Positions 1 through 5,022 of a DNA stretch of 5,022 nt are shown piece by piece. Position 1 is the first letter of the stretch, and each line of letters opens with the position of its first letter. The stretch comes from an uncultured Eubacteriales bacterium (GTDB lineage Bacteria > Bacillota > Clostridia > Oscillospirales > Oscillospiraceae): NCBI GenBank assembly GCA_900544975.1, contig UQXI01000072.1, forward strand, positions 1 to 5,022, read 5' to 3'. A program made the translations under genes and the position numbers. The notes under the pieces were generated by a model that saw nothing but the letters and a program-made list of their open reading frames with translations, was not told where the DNA came from and made no database searches.

Positions 1-121
1 AATCTGATTATAAGAATATCCTCTAATTTGTGCCGCAAATTCCCCCAACTGCGCCAGAGATCCTCTACTGTCTTAATTCATTCCAGCAACTTCTGAATCT
101 CCACCTTCATTACCCCAGCTT
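1..121 (-). other. Transcribed leader or start of an unidentified leftward unit
   Basis: This stretch lies downstream of a strong minus-strand promoter and runs off the left edge. Reading leftward, all three frames hit stops between about 110 and 60: ATG at 110 gives only ten codons before TGA at 78-80, ATG at 79-81 is followed at once by AAT TAA, and the third frame stops at a TAG. An AAGGTGGAG ribosome-binding-like string (99-107) therefore serves no long frame visible here. One frame is open from 72 to the edge (24 codons; it contains TTG at 46-48, preceded at a rather long 12-nt distance by AGAGGA at 61-66) and could be the start of a protein, but it is too short to recognise. It could instead be a 5' untranslated leader, a small RNA, or the remnant of a broken gene. 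Confidence 0.3.
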
Positions 122-150
122 ATTATAGCATATCTGCTCGTCTTTTTAAA
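122..150 (-). promoter_or_regulatory. Sigma-A promoter with extended -10, leftward
   Basis: On the minus strand the -10 is a perfect TATAAT (122-127) preceded by TGC (128-130), which makes an extended -10. A 17-nt spacer away lies TTTAAA (145-150), which matches the -35 consensus at four of six positions. Transcription would start near 115 and leave the window leftward. The gene it serves is not identifiable here. Confidence 0.6.
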
Positions 151-189
151 AAGTAAATGCTGTTGCCCTGGAGAATTCCGGCGGGAGCA

Positions 190-218
190 TTGACTTTTTT
201 TCGTGGACCGGGTATAGT
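190..218 (+). promoter_or_regulatory. Sigma-A promoter of the DUF3048 lipoprotein gene
   Basis: TTGACT (190-195) and TATAGT (213-218) are separated by exactly 17 nt, and each hexamer has five of six consensus bases. The expected start of transcription is about 225, which gives a leader of about 50 nt before the ATG at 275. The leader contains a strong ribosome binding site, GAGGAG (261-266), 8 nt before the start codon. No operator or riboswitch fold is evident in the short leader. Confidence 0.8.
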
Positions 219-274
219 GGGAGCAAGGAAGTCCCAGCAGGACCCATTTTTCTAAAACTTGAGGAGTGTGAATC

Positions 275-1357
275 ATGAAAAAACAGCTTGCTGCCAGTTT
301 GGCCTGTCTGCTCCTCTTGACGGGTTGCGCCAAGGCCCCCGTCACAGAGGATACCACACCCACGGATCCGGAAACCACTCCGGTCACATCCGCGCCTACG
401 GCGGCGCCAGAGACCGTGCCGGCTGAGACCGAGAAGCCTGTCGTTCATGTCAATCCCCTGACTGGGGAAGCTCTGAGCGCCCCGTACGATGGGAGCCGCC
501 CCTATGCGGTCATGATCAACAACATCCAGGTGGCCATGCCCCAGTGTGGCACCAGCCATGCGGATATCATGTACGAGGTTCTGGCAGAGGGTGGCGTGAC
601 CCGGATGATGGCCATTTTCTCCGGTCTGGAGGGGGAGACGCCCTTGGGTTCCATCCGGTCCCTGCGGCCCTATTACCTGAGCATTGCCCGCTCCTACGAC
701 GCCATCATGGTCCATGCCGGGGCCAGCGAGGGCGCCTATGCCGATCTGTCCAATACCGGCTGGGATCACATTGACGGCGTCCAGGGGGCCAATTCCGGGA
801 ATTATTACTACCGGGTCCAGTCGCGCATTGACAATGCCGGATATGAGCACAGCCTGTTTATCGATATGGAGGACGCAGTGGCTTACGCCGAGGCCATGGA
901 CTGCCGCTTCCAGCATGAGGACTATGAAAATGCGCTCGTGTTTTCCGATCAGCCGCTGACCGGAGGAACGCCAGCCAGCCAGGTGACGGTGCATTTCCGC
1001 ACCAGCAAGACCACGTCCTTCACCTACGATGCCGGAACCAAACTCTACGCCGGTGCACAGTATGGGAGCGACTGGGCGGACGGCAACGACGGTACGGTGC
1101 TGGAGTTCCGCAATCTCCTGGTGCTCTACGCAGATACCAAGACCATTGACGACTATGGCCGTCTGGCGGTGACGCTCACCGGGAAGGGAGAGGGATACCT
1201 GATCCGGGACGGACAGTGCGTGCCCATTACCTGGTCCCGGGAGAAGGAGGACATGCCCTTCACATATGCCCTGGAAGATGGCGCCCCCGCAACTCTGGCC
1301 GTGGGCAAGAGCTATGTGGCGGTTGTCCCACCAGAAAGCGATTTGGACCTGGAATGA
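275..1357 (+). CDS. DUF3048 (YerB-type) secreted lipoprotein
   Basis: Predicted 360-residue lipoprotein. Residues 1-18 form a lipoprotein signal: a charged start (KK), a hydrophobic core and the lipobox L-T-G-C, with Cys18 as the lipidated residue. The mature protein would be anchored on the outer face of the membrane. Residues about 23-57 are a Thr/Pro/Glu-rich linker typical of surface lipoproteins. Residues about 59-200 match the N-terminal DUF3048 domain (NPLTGE near 60, RPYAVMINN near 75-83, the GSIRS and RPYY segment near 125-134, and the HAGASEGAY segment near 147-155). Residues about 233-352 match the C-terminal DUF3048 domain, ending in a GKSYVAVVP segment. The family is named after Bacillus YerB; its biochemical role is not established to my knowledge. 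The length is normal and the gene looks intact. The ATG at 275 is chosen because the signal peptide begins there and GAGGAG lies 8 nt upstream. It appears monocistronic, with its own promoter and a hairpin directly after it. Confidence 0.93.
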   Translation: MKKQLAASLACLLLLTGCAKAPVTEDTTPTDPETTPVTSAPTAAPETVPAETEKPVVHVNPLTGEALSAPYDGSRPYAVMINNIQVAMPQCGTSHADIMYEVLAEGGVTRMMAIFSGLEGETPLGSIRSLRPYYLSIARSYDAIMVHAGASEGAYADLSNTGWDHIDGVQGANSGNYYYRVQSRIDNAGYEHSLFIDMEDAVAYAEAMDCRFQHEDYENALVFSDQPLTGGTPASQVTVHFRTSKTTSFTYDAGTKLYAGAQYGSDWADGNDGTVLEFRNLLVLYADTKTIDDYGRLAVTLTGKGEGYLIRDGQCVPITWSREKEDMPFTYALEDGAPATLAVGKSYVAVVPPESDLDLE

Positions 1358-1369
1358 CCCAATCACAGA

Positions 1370-1418
1370 CTGCCGCAAGCATCCCCGCTACAATTGGGAT
1401 GTTTGCGGCAGTGTTTTG
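1370..1418 (+). terminator. Hairpin terminator after the DUF3048 gene
   Basis: A 16-bp stem pairs 1370-1385 with 1396-1411 around a 10-nt loop. It is perfect except for one G-U wobble, and an A-T pair (1369/1412) can extend it. It begins 12 nt after the stop codon. The following T-run is short (TGTTTTG, 1412-1418), so termination may be less than complete, but stem length and position favour a Rho-independent terminator. The minus strand lacks a T-run, so it is assigned to the rightward gene. Confidence 0.75.
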
Positions 1419-1450
1419 CCCGGATTTTCCAAGTGGGGCGGTGGGGCTTT

Positions 1451-1480
1451 TGGACAGAAGCAAAAAACTGTCCCTACATT
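1451..1480 (+). promoter_or_regulatory. Candidate promoter of the 338-residue protein gene
   Basis: TGGACA (1451-1456, five of six -35 bases) and TACATT (1475-1480, four of six -10 bases) are 18 nt apart. This would start transcription near 1487 and give a leader of about 50 nt. It overlaps a small inverted repeat, GGACAG (1452-1457) and CTGTCC (1468-1473). A TATGAT at 1498-1503 is an alternative -10 but has no acceptable -35. The call is tentative; partial read-through from the upstream gene is also possible. Confidence 0.4.
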
Positions 1481-1523
1481 CCCAGAGCGGAGCGGGGTAT
1501 GATAACGGAAATGGGTTCCGAGT

Positions 1524-1533
1524 GGAGGGGGGA
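1524..1533 (+). promoter_or_regulatory. Ribosome binding site deciding a TTG start
   Basis: GGAGGGGGGA sits before the TTG at 1539, with GGAGG 10 nt upstream of it. In that frame a TAA at 1503-1505 blocks any earlier start, and no ATG or GTG lies between, so this site supports TTG initiation. A short hairpin (CGGAA 1506-1510 with TTCCG 1516-1520) lies just upstream and could affect ribosome access. Confidence 0.7.
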
Positions 1534-1538
1534 TTTCT

Positions 1539-2555
1539 TTGCGGAAACGAGATTTGACCCGGATTCTCATAGAGGGTACGGTGGACCGGGCCCTGCGGGA
1601 TATGGAACGGGATGCACACCGCTCTGTGCGAAATCTGATTGATCTGGCCCTCACCTTTTCCAAGGGTACCTTTGAGCGCCGGTTCCTGACCCTGTGCAGG
1701 GGCATTTTGGAGGATGAGACCGGCCCGTATTACCAGCTTCTGGACCGTGCGCTGGAAACCTGTGACCGCCAGATCCTGAAGACCTTTGGCGTCAATGTGG
1801 GATATGAAGGATGCAGCAAAGGAGCCCGGCGGATTCGGGAGGTGGAGGCGGAGCGGGGTTTCAACGTTCCCTGGGCTCTCACCATCCAGGCCGGGCAACA
1901 GGGGCTGTCCCGTCTGTATTTGCAGCGCCTGGTTACGGAGGGCTCGGAGCTGGGAATTCACGTCTTTCTGCTGCAGGACCTGCAACTGGAGCAGGATGTG
2001 CTGGAGCAGTTGCTGCGGGAGTATCCCACCTGTGCATTTGTGGTGTTTACCACGGGCGCCCGGGGAGCCGATTGGAATCTGGCCAGCTTGGCGCAGCATC
2101 CCAACCTGCTGCTTTCGGTACATGGGCACGAGCCTCTGGCCCTGGAGCTGTGCCGCGCTTTGGAAGAGGAGCGGATGCCCTATGCTGTGCATGTGGGGTA
2201 TTCAGACGCCTCTGCAGCGTCCCTCCCCCAGCAGCTGGAGGAAATCCACACCTTGGGCGGACTCCTGGTTCTGCTCTATGCAGATGGAGCGGCTGCGGAA
2301 ACCCGGAAAATGGTCCATCAGAAGGTGCTGGACGCCCGAACAAACCAGGCGTACCCCTTTGTTCTCATGGAGCTGACGGAAGATCTTCTGGCCATTGACC
2401 AGGTGATTTCCGACGATCCCTGTTCCCTGATTTTCCTGGCAGACGGCCGGGCGGTGACGCCAGAGGGGGCAAGCACGGCCAATATCCGCACAGAATCCCT
2501 GGCCCAGGTCTTTCAGAAGACGCTACCGAAGGGCCTTCACAAAGACGGAATATGA
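1539..2555 (+). CDS. Uncharacterised 338-residue protein, alpha/beta repeat-like
   Basis: I cannot assign a function. The protein has no signal peptide and no membrane segment, so it is probably cytosolic. Residues 1-85 are largely helical and charged, including a RSVRNLIDLA segment at 28-37. Residues 85-115 hold a distinctive Gly/Cys segment, NVGYEGCSKGARRIR (86-100), then a FNVPWALTIQ strand. From about 138 to 280, short hydrophobic strands (near 140-146, 165-171, 190-194, 213-220, 241-247 and 272-278) alternate with helices, a pattern like a TIM-barrel or radical-SAM-type fold. The six cysteines (53, 75, 92, 165, 205, 295) do not form CxxxCxxC, so it is not a canonical radical SAM enzyme. 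The C-terminal VISDDPCSLIFLADG segment (289-303) also looks motif-like. I have a loose recollection of similar hypothetical proteins in Clostridia but could not check it. The TTG start is fixed by an upstream stop and a strong ribosome binding site. Codon use resembles the neighbours. It stands alone between two hairpins. Confidence 0.85.
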   Translation: MRKRDLTRILIEGTVDRALRDMERDAHRSVRNLIDLALTFSKGTFERRFLTLCRGILEDETGPYYQLLDRALETCDRQILKTFGVNVGYEGCSKGARRIREVEAERGFNVPWALTIQAGQQGLSRLYLQRLVTEGSELGIHVFLLQDLQLEQDVLEQLLREYPTCAFVVFTTGARGADWNLASLAQHPNLLLSVHGHEPLALELCRALEEERMPYAVHVGYSDASAASLPQQLEEIHTLGGLLVLLYADGAAAETRKMVHQKVLDARTNQAYPFVLMELTEDLLAIDQVISDDPCSLIFLADGRAVTPEGASTANIRTESLAQVFQKTLPKGLHKDGI

Positions 2556-2556
2556 A

Positions 2557-2596
2557 AAAGAGGTATGGAATGCTACTGTGCAGTCCATACCTCTTT
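2557..2596. terminator. Bidirectional terminator between convergent genes
   Basis: A perfect 13-bp inverted repeat (2557-2569 with 2584-2596, AAAGAGGTATGGA and its complement) flanks a 14-nt loop that can pair three further bases internally. It starts 2 nt after the stop codon of the 338-residue protein gene and ends 4 nt before the stop codon of khpA on the other strand. The A-run at 2555-2559 becomes a run of T residues on the minus strand, so it is a better terminator for the leftward ylxM-ffh-rpsP-khpA operon. In the rightward direction the T-run is only TTT. Confidence 0.85.
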
Positions 2597-2600
2597 GACG

Positions 2601-2831
2601 TTAATCGACAATGTCCACCGTGACCCGCTCGCCGCTGCGCTGGGCAACGGTTTTGACAATGGTCCGGATTTCTTTGGCGATTCTTCCTTGCCGACCGATG
2701 ACCTTCCCCATATCCTCGGAGGCGACGTGGAGCTCCAGCTGGATCCCCTCTTCGCTCTCGGTCTGGGTAACGCGGACTGCGTCCGGCTGGTCGACCAGGT
2801 TCTTTGCCACGTACAGCAAAAGTTCCTTCAT
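2601..2831 (-). CDS. khpA: KH-domain RNA-binding protein KhpA (YlqC)
   Basis: Small single-KH-domain protein of 76 residues. In Gram-positive bacteria KhpA binds RNA, pairs with KhpB (EloR/Jag), and affects cell elongation and small-RNA function. The KH signature is clear: the GxxG loop GRQG at residues 46-49 in the VIGRQGRIAKEIR segment, followed by the C-terminal strand VTVDIV. The N-terminus MKELLLYVAKNLVDQP is the family's usual start. An ATG seven codons upstream (2850-2852) would also be in frame, but AAGGAG (2840-2845) lies 8 nt before the ATG at 2829-2831, so the shorter form is preferred. It follows rpsP by 22 nt, within one operon, and is the last gene before the shared terminator. 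In many Firmicutes rimM, trmD and rplS follow; here they do not. Confidence 0.95.
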   Translation of the reverse strand: MKELLLYVAKNLVDQPDAVRVTQTESEEGIQLELHVASEDMGKVIGRQGRIAKEIRTIVKTVAQRSGERVTVDIVD

Positions 2832-2839
2832 AGCCAACG

Positions 2840-2845
2840 CTCCTT
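2840..2845 (-). promoter_or_regulatory. Ribosome binding site deciding the khpA start
   Basis: AAGGAG on the minus strand, 8 nt before the ATG at 2829-2831. The alternative ATG at 2850-2852 directly follows the rpsP stop codon and has no comparable site in front of it, so translation most likely begins at 2831. Confidence 0.8.
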
Positions 2846-2853
2846 CGGCCATC

Positions 2854-3093
2854 TTACAGCACGCCGGCCTTCTTCAACAGGCCGCGGACTGTGTCGGTGG
2901 GCTGGGCGCCGTTCTGGATCCAGGTCTTGGCCTTCTCGCTGTCCACCGTGATGGTAGCGGGCTCGGTCAGGGGATTGTAAGCGCCGATTTCCTCAATGCA
3001 GCGGCCATCCCGGGGAGACCGGGAGTCGGCAACCACAATGCGGTAGTAAGGAGCCTTCTTTGCACCCATTCTTCTCAGTCTGATCTTCACCAT
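2854..3093 (-). CDS. rpsP: 30S ribosomal protein S16
   Basis: A 79-residue protein matching S16 over its full length. S16 is a primary small-subunit protein that binds 16S rRNA and helps 30S assembly. The diagnostic N-terminus VKIRLRRMGAKKAPYYRIVV is followed by ADSRSPRDGR (residues 22-31), IEEIGAYNPLTEP (33-45), and the C-terminal GAQPTDTVRGLLKKAG segment. The length is at the short end, as is common in Firmicutes. The ATG at 3091-3093 has GGAGGTG (3101-3107) 7 nt upstream, a strong site in keeping with high ribosomal-protein expression. It lies 66 nt after ffh and 22 nt before the khpA start. It is probably cotranscribed with ffh, since no convincing promoter was seen in the gap. Confidence 0.99.
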   Translation of the reverse strand: MVKIRLRRMGAKKAPYYRIVVADSRSPRDGRCIEEIGAYNPLTEPATITVDSEKAKTWIQNGAQPTDTVRGLLKKAGVL

Positions 3094-3159
3094 GGGGTTT
3101 CACCTCCAAATATCATAGTAATATATATCGTAAAGCCCACAGGGGCCGGTTACGAACGA

Positions 3160-4512
3160 TCAAAGGCCGGGGAAGCCACCGGGCATCCCCTTCATGCGGC
3201 CCATGCGCTTCATTTTTTTCCCTGCGCCGGGTCCGGAGAACTGGCGGACCAGCTTTCGCATGGTCTCAAATTGGTTCAGAAGGGCGTTGACATCCTGGGG
3301 CCGGACCCCTGCGCCCTGGGCAATCCGCTGCTTGCGGCTGGCGTTGATGATGGAGGGGTTGTCCCGCTCCTTGGGGGTCATGGAGAGAATGATGGCCTCG
3401 GTCCGGGTCATGGCCTTCTCGTCCACCTTCAGGTCCTTCATATTGGCGCCGCCGGGAAGCTGGGCCAGGATCTCCTGCATGGAGCCCATGGATTTCAGCT
3501 GCACCAGCTGCTCATAGAAGTCTGCCAGGGTAAATTTGTTGGACCGGAGTTTTTCCTCCAGCTCGGCGGCCTTCTTGGCATCGTAGGCCTTCTCTGCCTT
3601 TTCGATGAGGCTGAGTACGTCGCCCATGCCCAGGATGCGGGATGCCATCCGGTCGGGATGGAAGGCCTCGATGTTTTCCAGCTTTTCCCCGGTACCCACA
3701 AACTTGATGGGCCGACCGGTGACGGCCCGGACGGAGAGAGCCGCGCCACCGCGGGCGTCGCCGTCTAATTTGGTGAGCATGACGCTGTCGATGTCCAGCC
3801 ACTCGTGGAAGCTCTGGGCGGCGTTCACCGCATCCTGGCCCGTCATGGCGTCCACCACCAGCATAATCTCCTGGGGCTTTACAGCGGCTTTAATGGCCTT
3901 CAACTCCTCCATGAGGGCTTCGTCGATGTGGAGCCGGCCGGCCGTGTCCAGGAAGACCATGTCGTTGCCGTGGCGAATGGCATGCTGCACAGCCGCCTTG
4001 GCAATGTCCACGGGATTGGTTTGGCCCATCTGGAACACCGGGAGCCCCAGCTTCTCGCCGCAGACCTCCAGCTGCCGGATGGCGGCGGGACGGTAGATGT
4101 CACAGGCCACCAGGAGGGGGTTCCGGCCCTGGCGTTTCATCAGCCCCGCCAGCTTGGAGCCGTTGGTGGTTTTGCCAGCGCCCTGGAGGCCCACCAGCAT
4201 CACCACGGTGGGACCTTTGGGGTTGATGGTAATGTGTTGTGTTTCGCTGCCCATGAGGCGGGTGAGCTCTTCGTTGACGATTTTTACGATCATCTGGGCA
4301 GGGGTGAGGGACTCCAGCACATCGGCGCCGATGCAGCGCTCGGTCACCGATTTGGTGAAATCTTTGACCACCTTGTAGCTCACATCGGCTTCCAGCAGGG
4401 CCAAGCGGATCTCCCGCATGGCCTCTTTCACATCGGACTCCTTCAGCCGGCCCTTGCCCCGGAGCTTTTTAAAGGTGGCGGATAATTTTTCAGTTAAGCC
4501 TTCAAACGCCAT
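3160..4512 (-). CDS. ffh: Signal recognition particle protein Ffh (SRP54)
   Basis: A 450-residue SRP54 GTPase. With the SRP RNA it binds signal sequences of nascent chains and docks them at the membrane through FtsY. The N domain (about 1-90) is helical. The G domain (about 95-295) shows the P-loop GLQGAGKTT (108-116), CDIYRPAAIRQL (137-148), DTAGR (189-193), TKLDG (247-251) and VGTGEK (272-277). The methionine-rich M domain (about 325-450) has the finger-loop region near 341-357, the RIAQGAGVRPQDVNALL signature (396-412) that contacts SRP RNA, and a Gly/Met/Lys-rich tail. Length and motifs are complete, so the gene should be functional. AAGGAG (4519-4524) overlaps the end of ylxM and lies 6 nt before the ATG, and only 3 nt separate the ylxM stop from this start. 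This implies tightly linked, possibly coupled translation. Confidence 0.99.
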   Translation of the reverse strand: MAFEGLTEKLSATFKKLRGKGRLKESDVKEAMREIRLALLEADVSYKVVKDFTKSVTERCIGADVLESLTPAQMIVKIVNEELTRLMGSETQHITINPKGPTVVMLVGLQGAGKTTNGSKLAGLMKRQGRNPLLVACDIYRPAAIRQLEVCGEKLGLPVFQMGQTNPVDIAKAAVQHAIRHGNDMVFLDTAGRLHIDEALMEELKAIKAAVKPQEIMLVVDAMTGQDAVNAAQSFHEWLDIDSVMLTKLDGDARGGAALSVRAVTGRPIKFVGTGEKLENIEAFHPDRMASRILGMGDVLSLIEKAEKAYDAKKAAELEEKLRSNKFTLADFYEQLVQLKSMGSMQEILAQLPGGANMKDLKVDEKAMTRTEAIILSMTPKERDNPSIINASRKQRIAQGAGVRPQDVNALLNQFETMRKLVRQFSGPGAGKKMKRMGRMKGMPGGFPGL

Positions 4513-4515
4513 AAT

Positions 4516-4866
4516 TTACTCCTTCATAGTGGCGGCAGCCTCCAGAATTTCCCGGGCCAGACCGACGGTCACCGGGTCTTTGCACTGGGCCAGGGCCTCT
4601 GCCGCTGTCCGGATGCGCGCCAGCGCCTTCCGGCAGGCGAGATCCCGGGCGGCTGCGCCAATGTTCCCTTCCATGGTCCGCAGGGCGCTTTCTGCCCGGG
4701 CCAGGGTATCGTACACCGCCTGGCGGCTGATCCCAGCCTCCCCGGCGATCTCTCCCAGGGAATAATCCTGGTTGTAATATAGCTCAAAACAGGTCCGCTG
4801 CTTGTCGGTCAGCAGCTCCCCGTAGTAGTCAAACAGCAGGGATAACTCCAGCTCTTCCAGCTTCAC
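4516..4866 (-). CDS. ylxM: YlxM/UPF0122 helix-turn-helix protein, SRP-associated
   Basis: A 116-residue member of the YlxM (UPF0122) family, small sigma-region-4-like helix-turn-helix proteins almost always encoded just before ffh. In streptococci YlxM has been reported to bind SRP components and modulate their activity. The family start LELSLLFDYYGELLTDKQR (about residues 6-24) is present, followed by the HTH at about 36-58 (YSLGEIAGEAGISRQAVYDTL) and a helical C-terminal half. The start is placed at GTG 4864-4866: AGGAGG (4874-4879) lies 7 nt before it. The in-frame ATG at 4882-4884 would put that ribosome binding site inside the coding region and has no good site of its own. It is the first gene of the operon, with a strong promoter about 45 nt upstream. 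Confidence 0.95.
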   Translation of the reverse strand: MKLEELELSLLFDYYGELLTDKQRTCFELYYNQDYSLGEIAGEAGISRQAVYDTLARAESALRTMEGNIGAAARDLACRKALARIRTAAEALAQCKDPVTVGLAREILEAAATMKE

Positions 4867-4873
4867 AGGGCTC

Positions 4874-4879
4874 CCTCCT
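4874..4879 (-). promoter_or_regulatory. Ribosome binding site deciding the ylxM GTG start
   Basis: AGGAGG on the minus strand, 7 nt upstream of GTG 4864-4866. It favours GTG over the ATG at 4882-4884 and gives a protein whose N-terminus fits the YlxM family. Confidence 0.8.
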
Positions 4880-4908
4880 ATCAAGGCTTTTCCCTTAACA
4901 GCTCCCTT

Positions 4909-4937
4909 AGTATAGCGGATTTCCCCCAGCTTGTCAA
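4909..4937 (-). promoter_or_regulatory. Sigma-A promoter of the ylxM-ffh-rpsP-khpA operon
   Basis: A perfect -35 TTGACA (4932-4937) and TATACT (4909-4914, five of six) with a 17-nt spacer. Expected transcription start is near 4902, leaving a leader of about 36 nt before the ylxM GTG. This is the strongest promoter in the window and suits constitutive, high expression of a core secretion and ribosome operon. Confidence 0.9.
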
Positions 4938-4953
4938 GTAGAAGTATGGGAGT

Positions 4954-4982
4954 TTTACCCGATTAGATGTAGGATTTACAAT
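4954..4982 (+). promoter_or_regulatory. Candidate divergent promoter for a gene at the right edge
   Basis: TTTACC (4954-4959, four of six) and TACAAT (4977-4982, five of six) are 17 nt apart on the plus strand. Transcription would start near 4989, about 20 nt before a possible start codon. It lies only 16 nt from the -35 of the leftward operon promoter, back to back with it. Confidence 0.5.
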
Positions 4983-5007
4983 GATGTGTGACGCGAGGCG
5001 GGGAGCT

Positions 5008-5022
5008 ATGGAAATGTGGAAA
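5008..5022 (+). CDS. Possible 5' end of a divergent gene, cut by the edge
   Basis: Only five codons (M-E-M-W-K) are visible. GGGGAG (5000-5005) lies 8 nt before the second in-frame ATG (5014-5016), a better spacing than the 2 nt to the first ATG (5008-5010), so the true start may be 5014. Support comes from the plus-strand promoter just upstream. Identity cannot be judged from this much sequence, and the whole call could be chance. Confidence 0.35.

Noticed and set aside
78..110. Ten-codon leader peptide gene
   Set aside because: The ATG is only about five bases from the predicted transcription start and has no ribosome binding site in front of it. The codons show no run of a single amino acid that would suggest attenuation.
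146..1378. Long open frame on the minus strand across the DUF3048 gene
   Set aside because: It is antisense to a clear lipoprotein gene with a signal peptide, promoter and ribosome binding site. Its product is a His/Gly/Val-rich composition typical of reverse-complement reading and has no recognisable motif.
1260..2192. Minus-strand open frame crossing the intergenic hairpin and the 338-residue gene
   Set aside because: It runs through a terminator and across two genes on the opposite strand, and its composition (Pro, Gln and Leu rich) is that of a shadow frame.
1539..2555. Canonical radical SAM enzyme
   Set aside because: The strand pattern is suggestive, but none of the six cysteines form the CxxxCxxC motif needed to bind the iron-sulfur cluster.
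3094..3159. Possible internal promoter or attenuator between ffh and rpsP
   Set aside because: The gap has an AT-rich tract and a weak 4-bp hairpin (3135-3146), but no -35/-10 pair with acceptable spacing and no T-run after the hairpin. It reads as a simple operon spacer.
2611..3768. Long open frame on the plus strand opposite khpA, rpsP and ffh
   Set aside because: It covers three well-identified genes on the other strand and shows no domain. It is a by-product of GC-rich codon use.

Overview
The window is about 5 kb of moderately GC-rich bacterial chromosome. It fits a Gram-positive Clostridia genome, most likely the Oscillospiraceae group (relatives of Flavonifractor, Oscillibacter or Pseudoflavonifractor). 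The pointers are the gene order ylxM-ffh-rpsP-khpA, a YerB-type DUF3048 lipoprotein, strong AGGAGG-like ribosome binding sites, use of GTG and TTG starts, and textbook sigma-A promoters. The taxon is inferred from gene style, not from a database match.

Layout: positions 1-274 are intergenic. A minus-strand promoter with a perfect TATAAT (122-150) points off the left edge, and a plus-strand promoter (190-218) drives the first gene. Positions 275-1357 (+) encode a secreted DUF3048 lipoprotein, closed by a long hairpin (1370-1411). Positions 1539-2555 (+) encode a 338-residue protein of unknown function with a TTG start. A shared hairpin (2557-2596) separates it from the convergent operon. On the minus strand, reading from 4866 down to 2601, come ylxM, ffh, rpsP and khpA. 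The operon has a near-perfect promoter at 4909-4937. A second, divergent promoter (4954-4982) appears to serve a gene that only begins at the right edge (about 5008 onward).

How the genes work together: ffh encodes the SRP54 GTPase that delivers membrane and secretory nascent chains to the membrane, and YlxM is its usual small helix-turn-helix partner. rpsP (ribosomal protein S16) and khpA (KH-domain RNA chaperone) tie the operon to ribosome assembly and RNA handling. The rightward genes are separate units: a cell-envelope lipoprotein and an uncharacterised, probably cytosolic protein.

No mobile element, CRISPR array, tRNA or rRNA was seen. This is mostly ordinary core genome. The parts most worth a second look are the 338-residue unknown protein, the orphan leader at the left edge, and the operon ending at khpA instead of running on into rimM-trmD-rplS.
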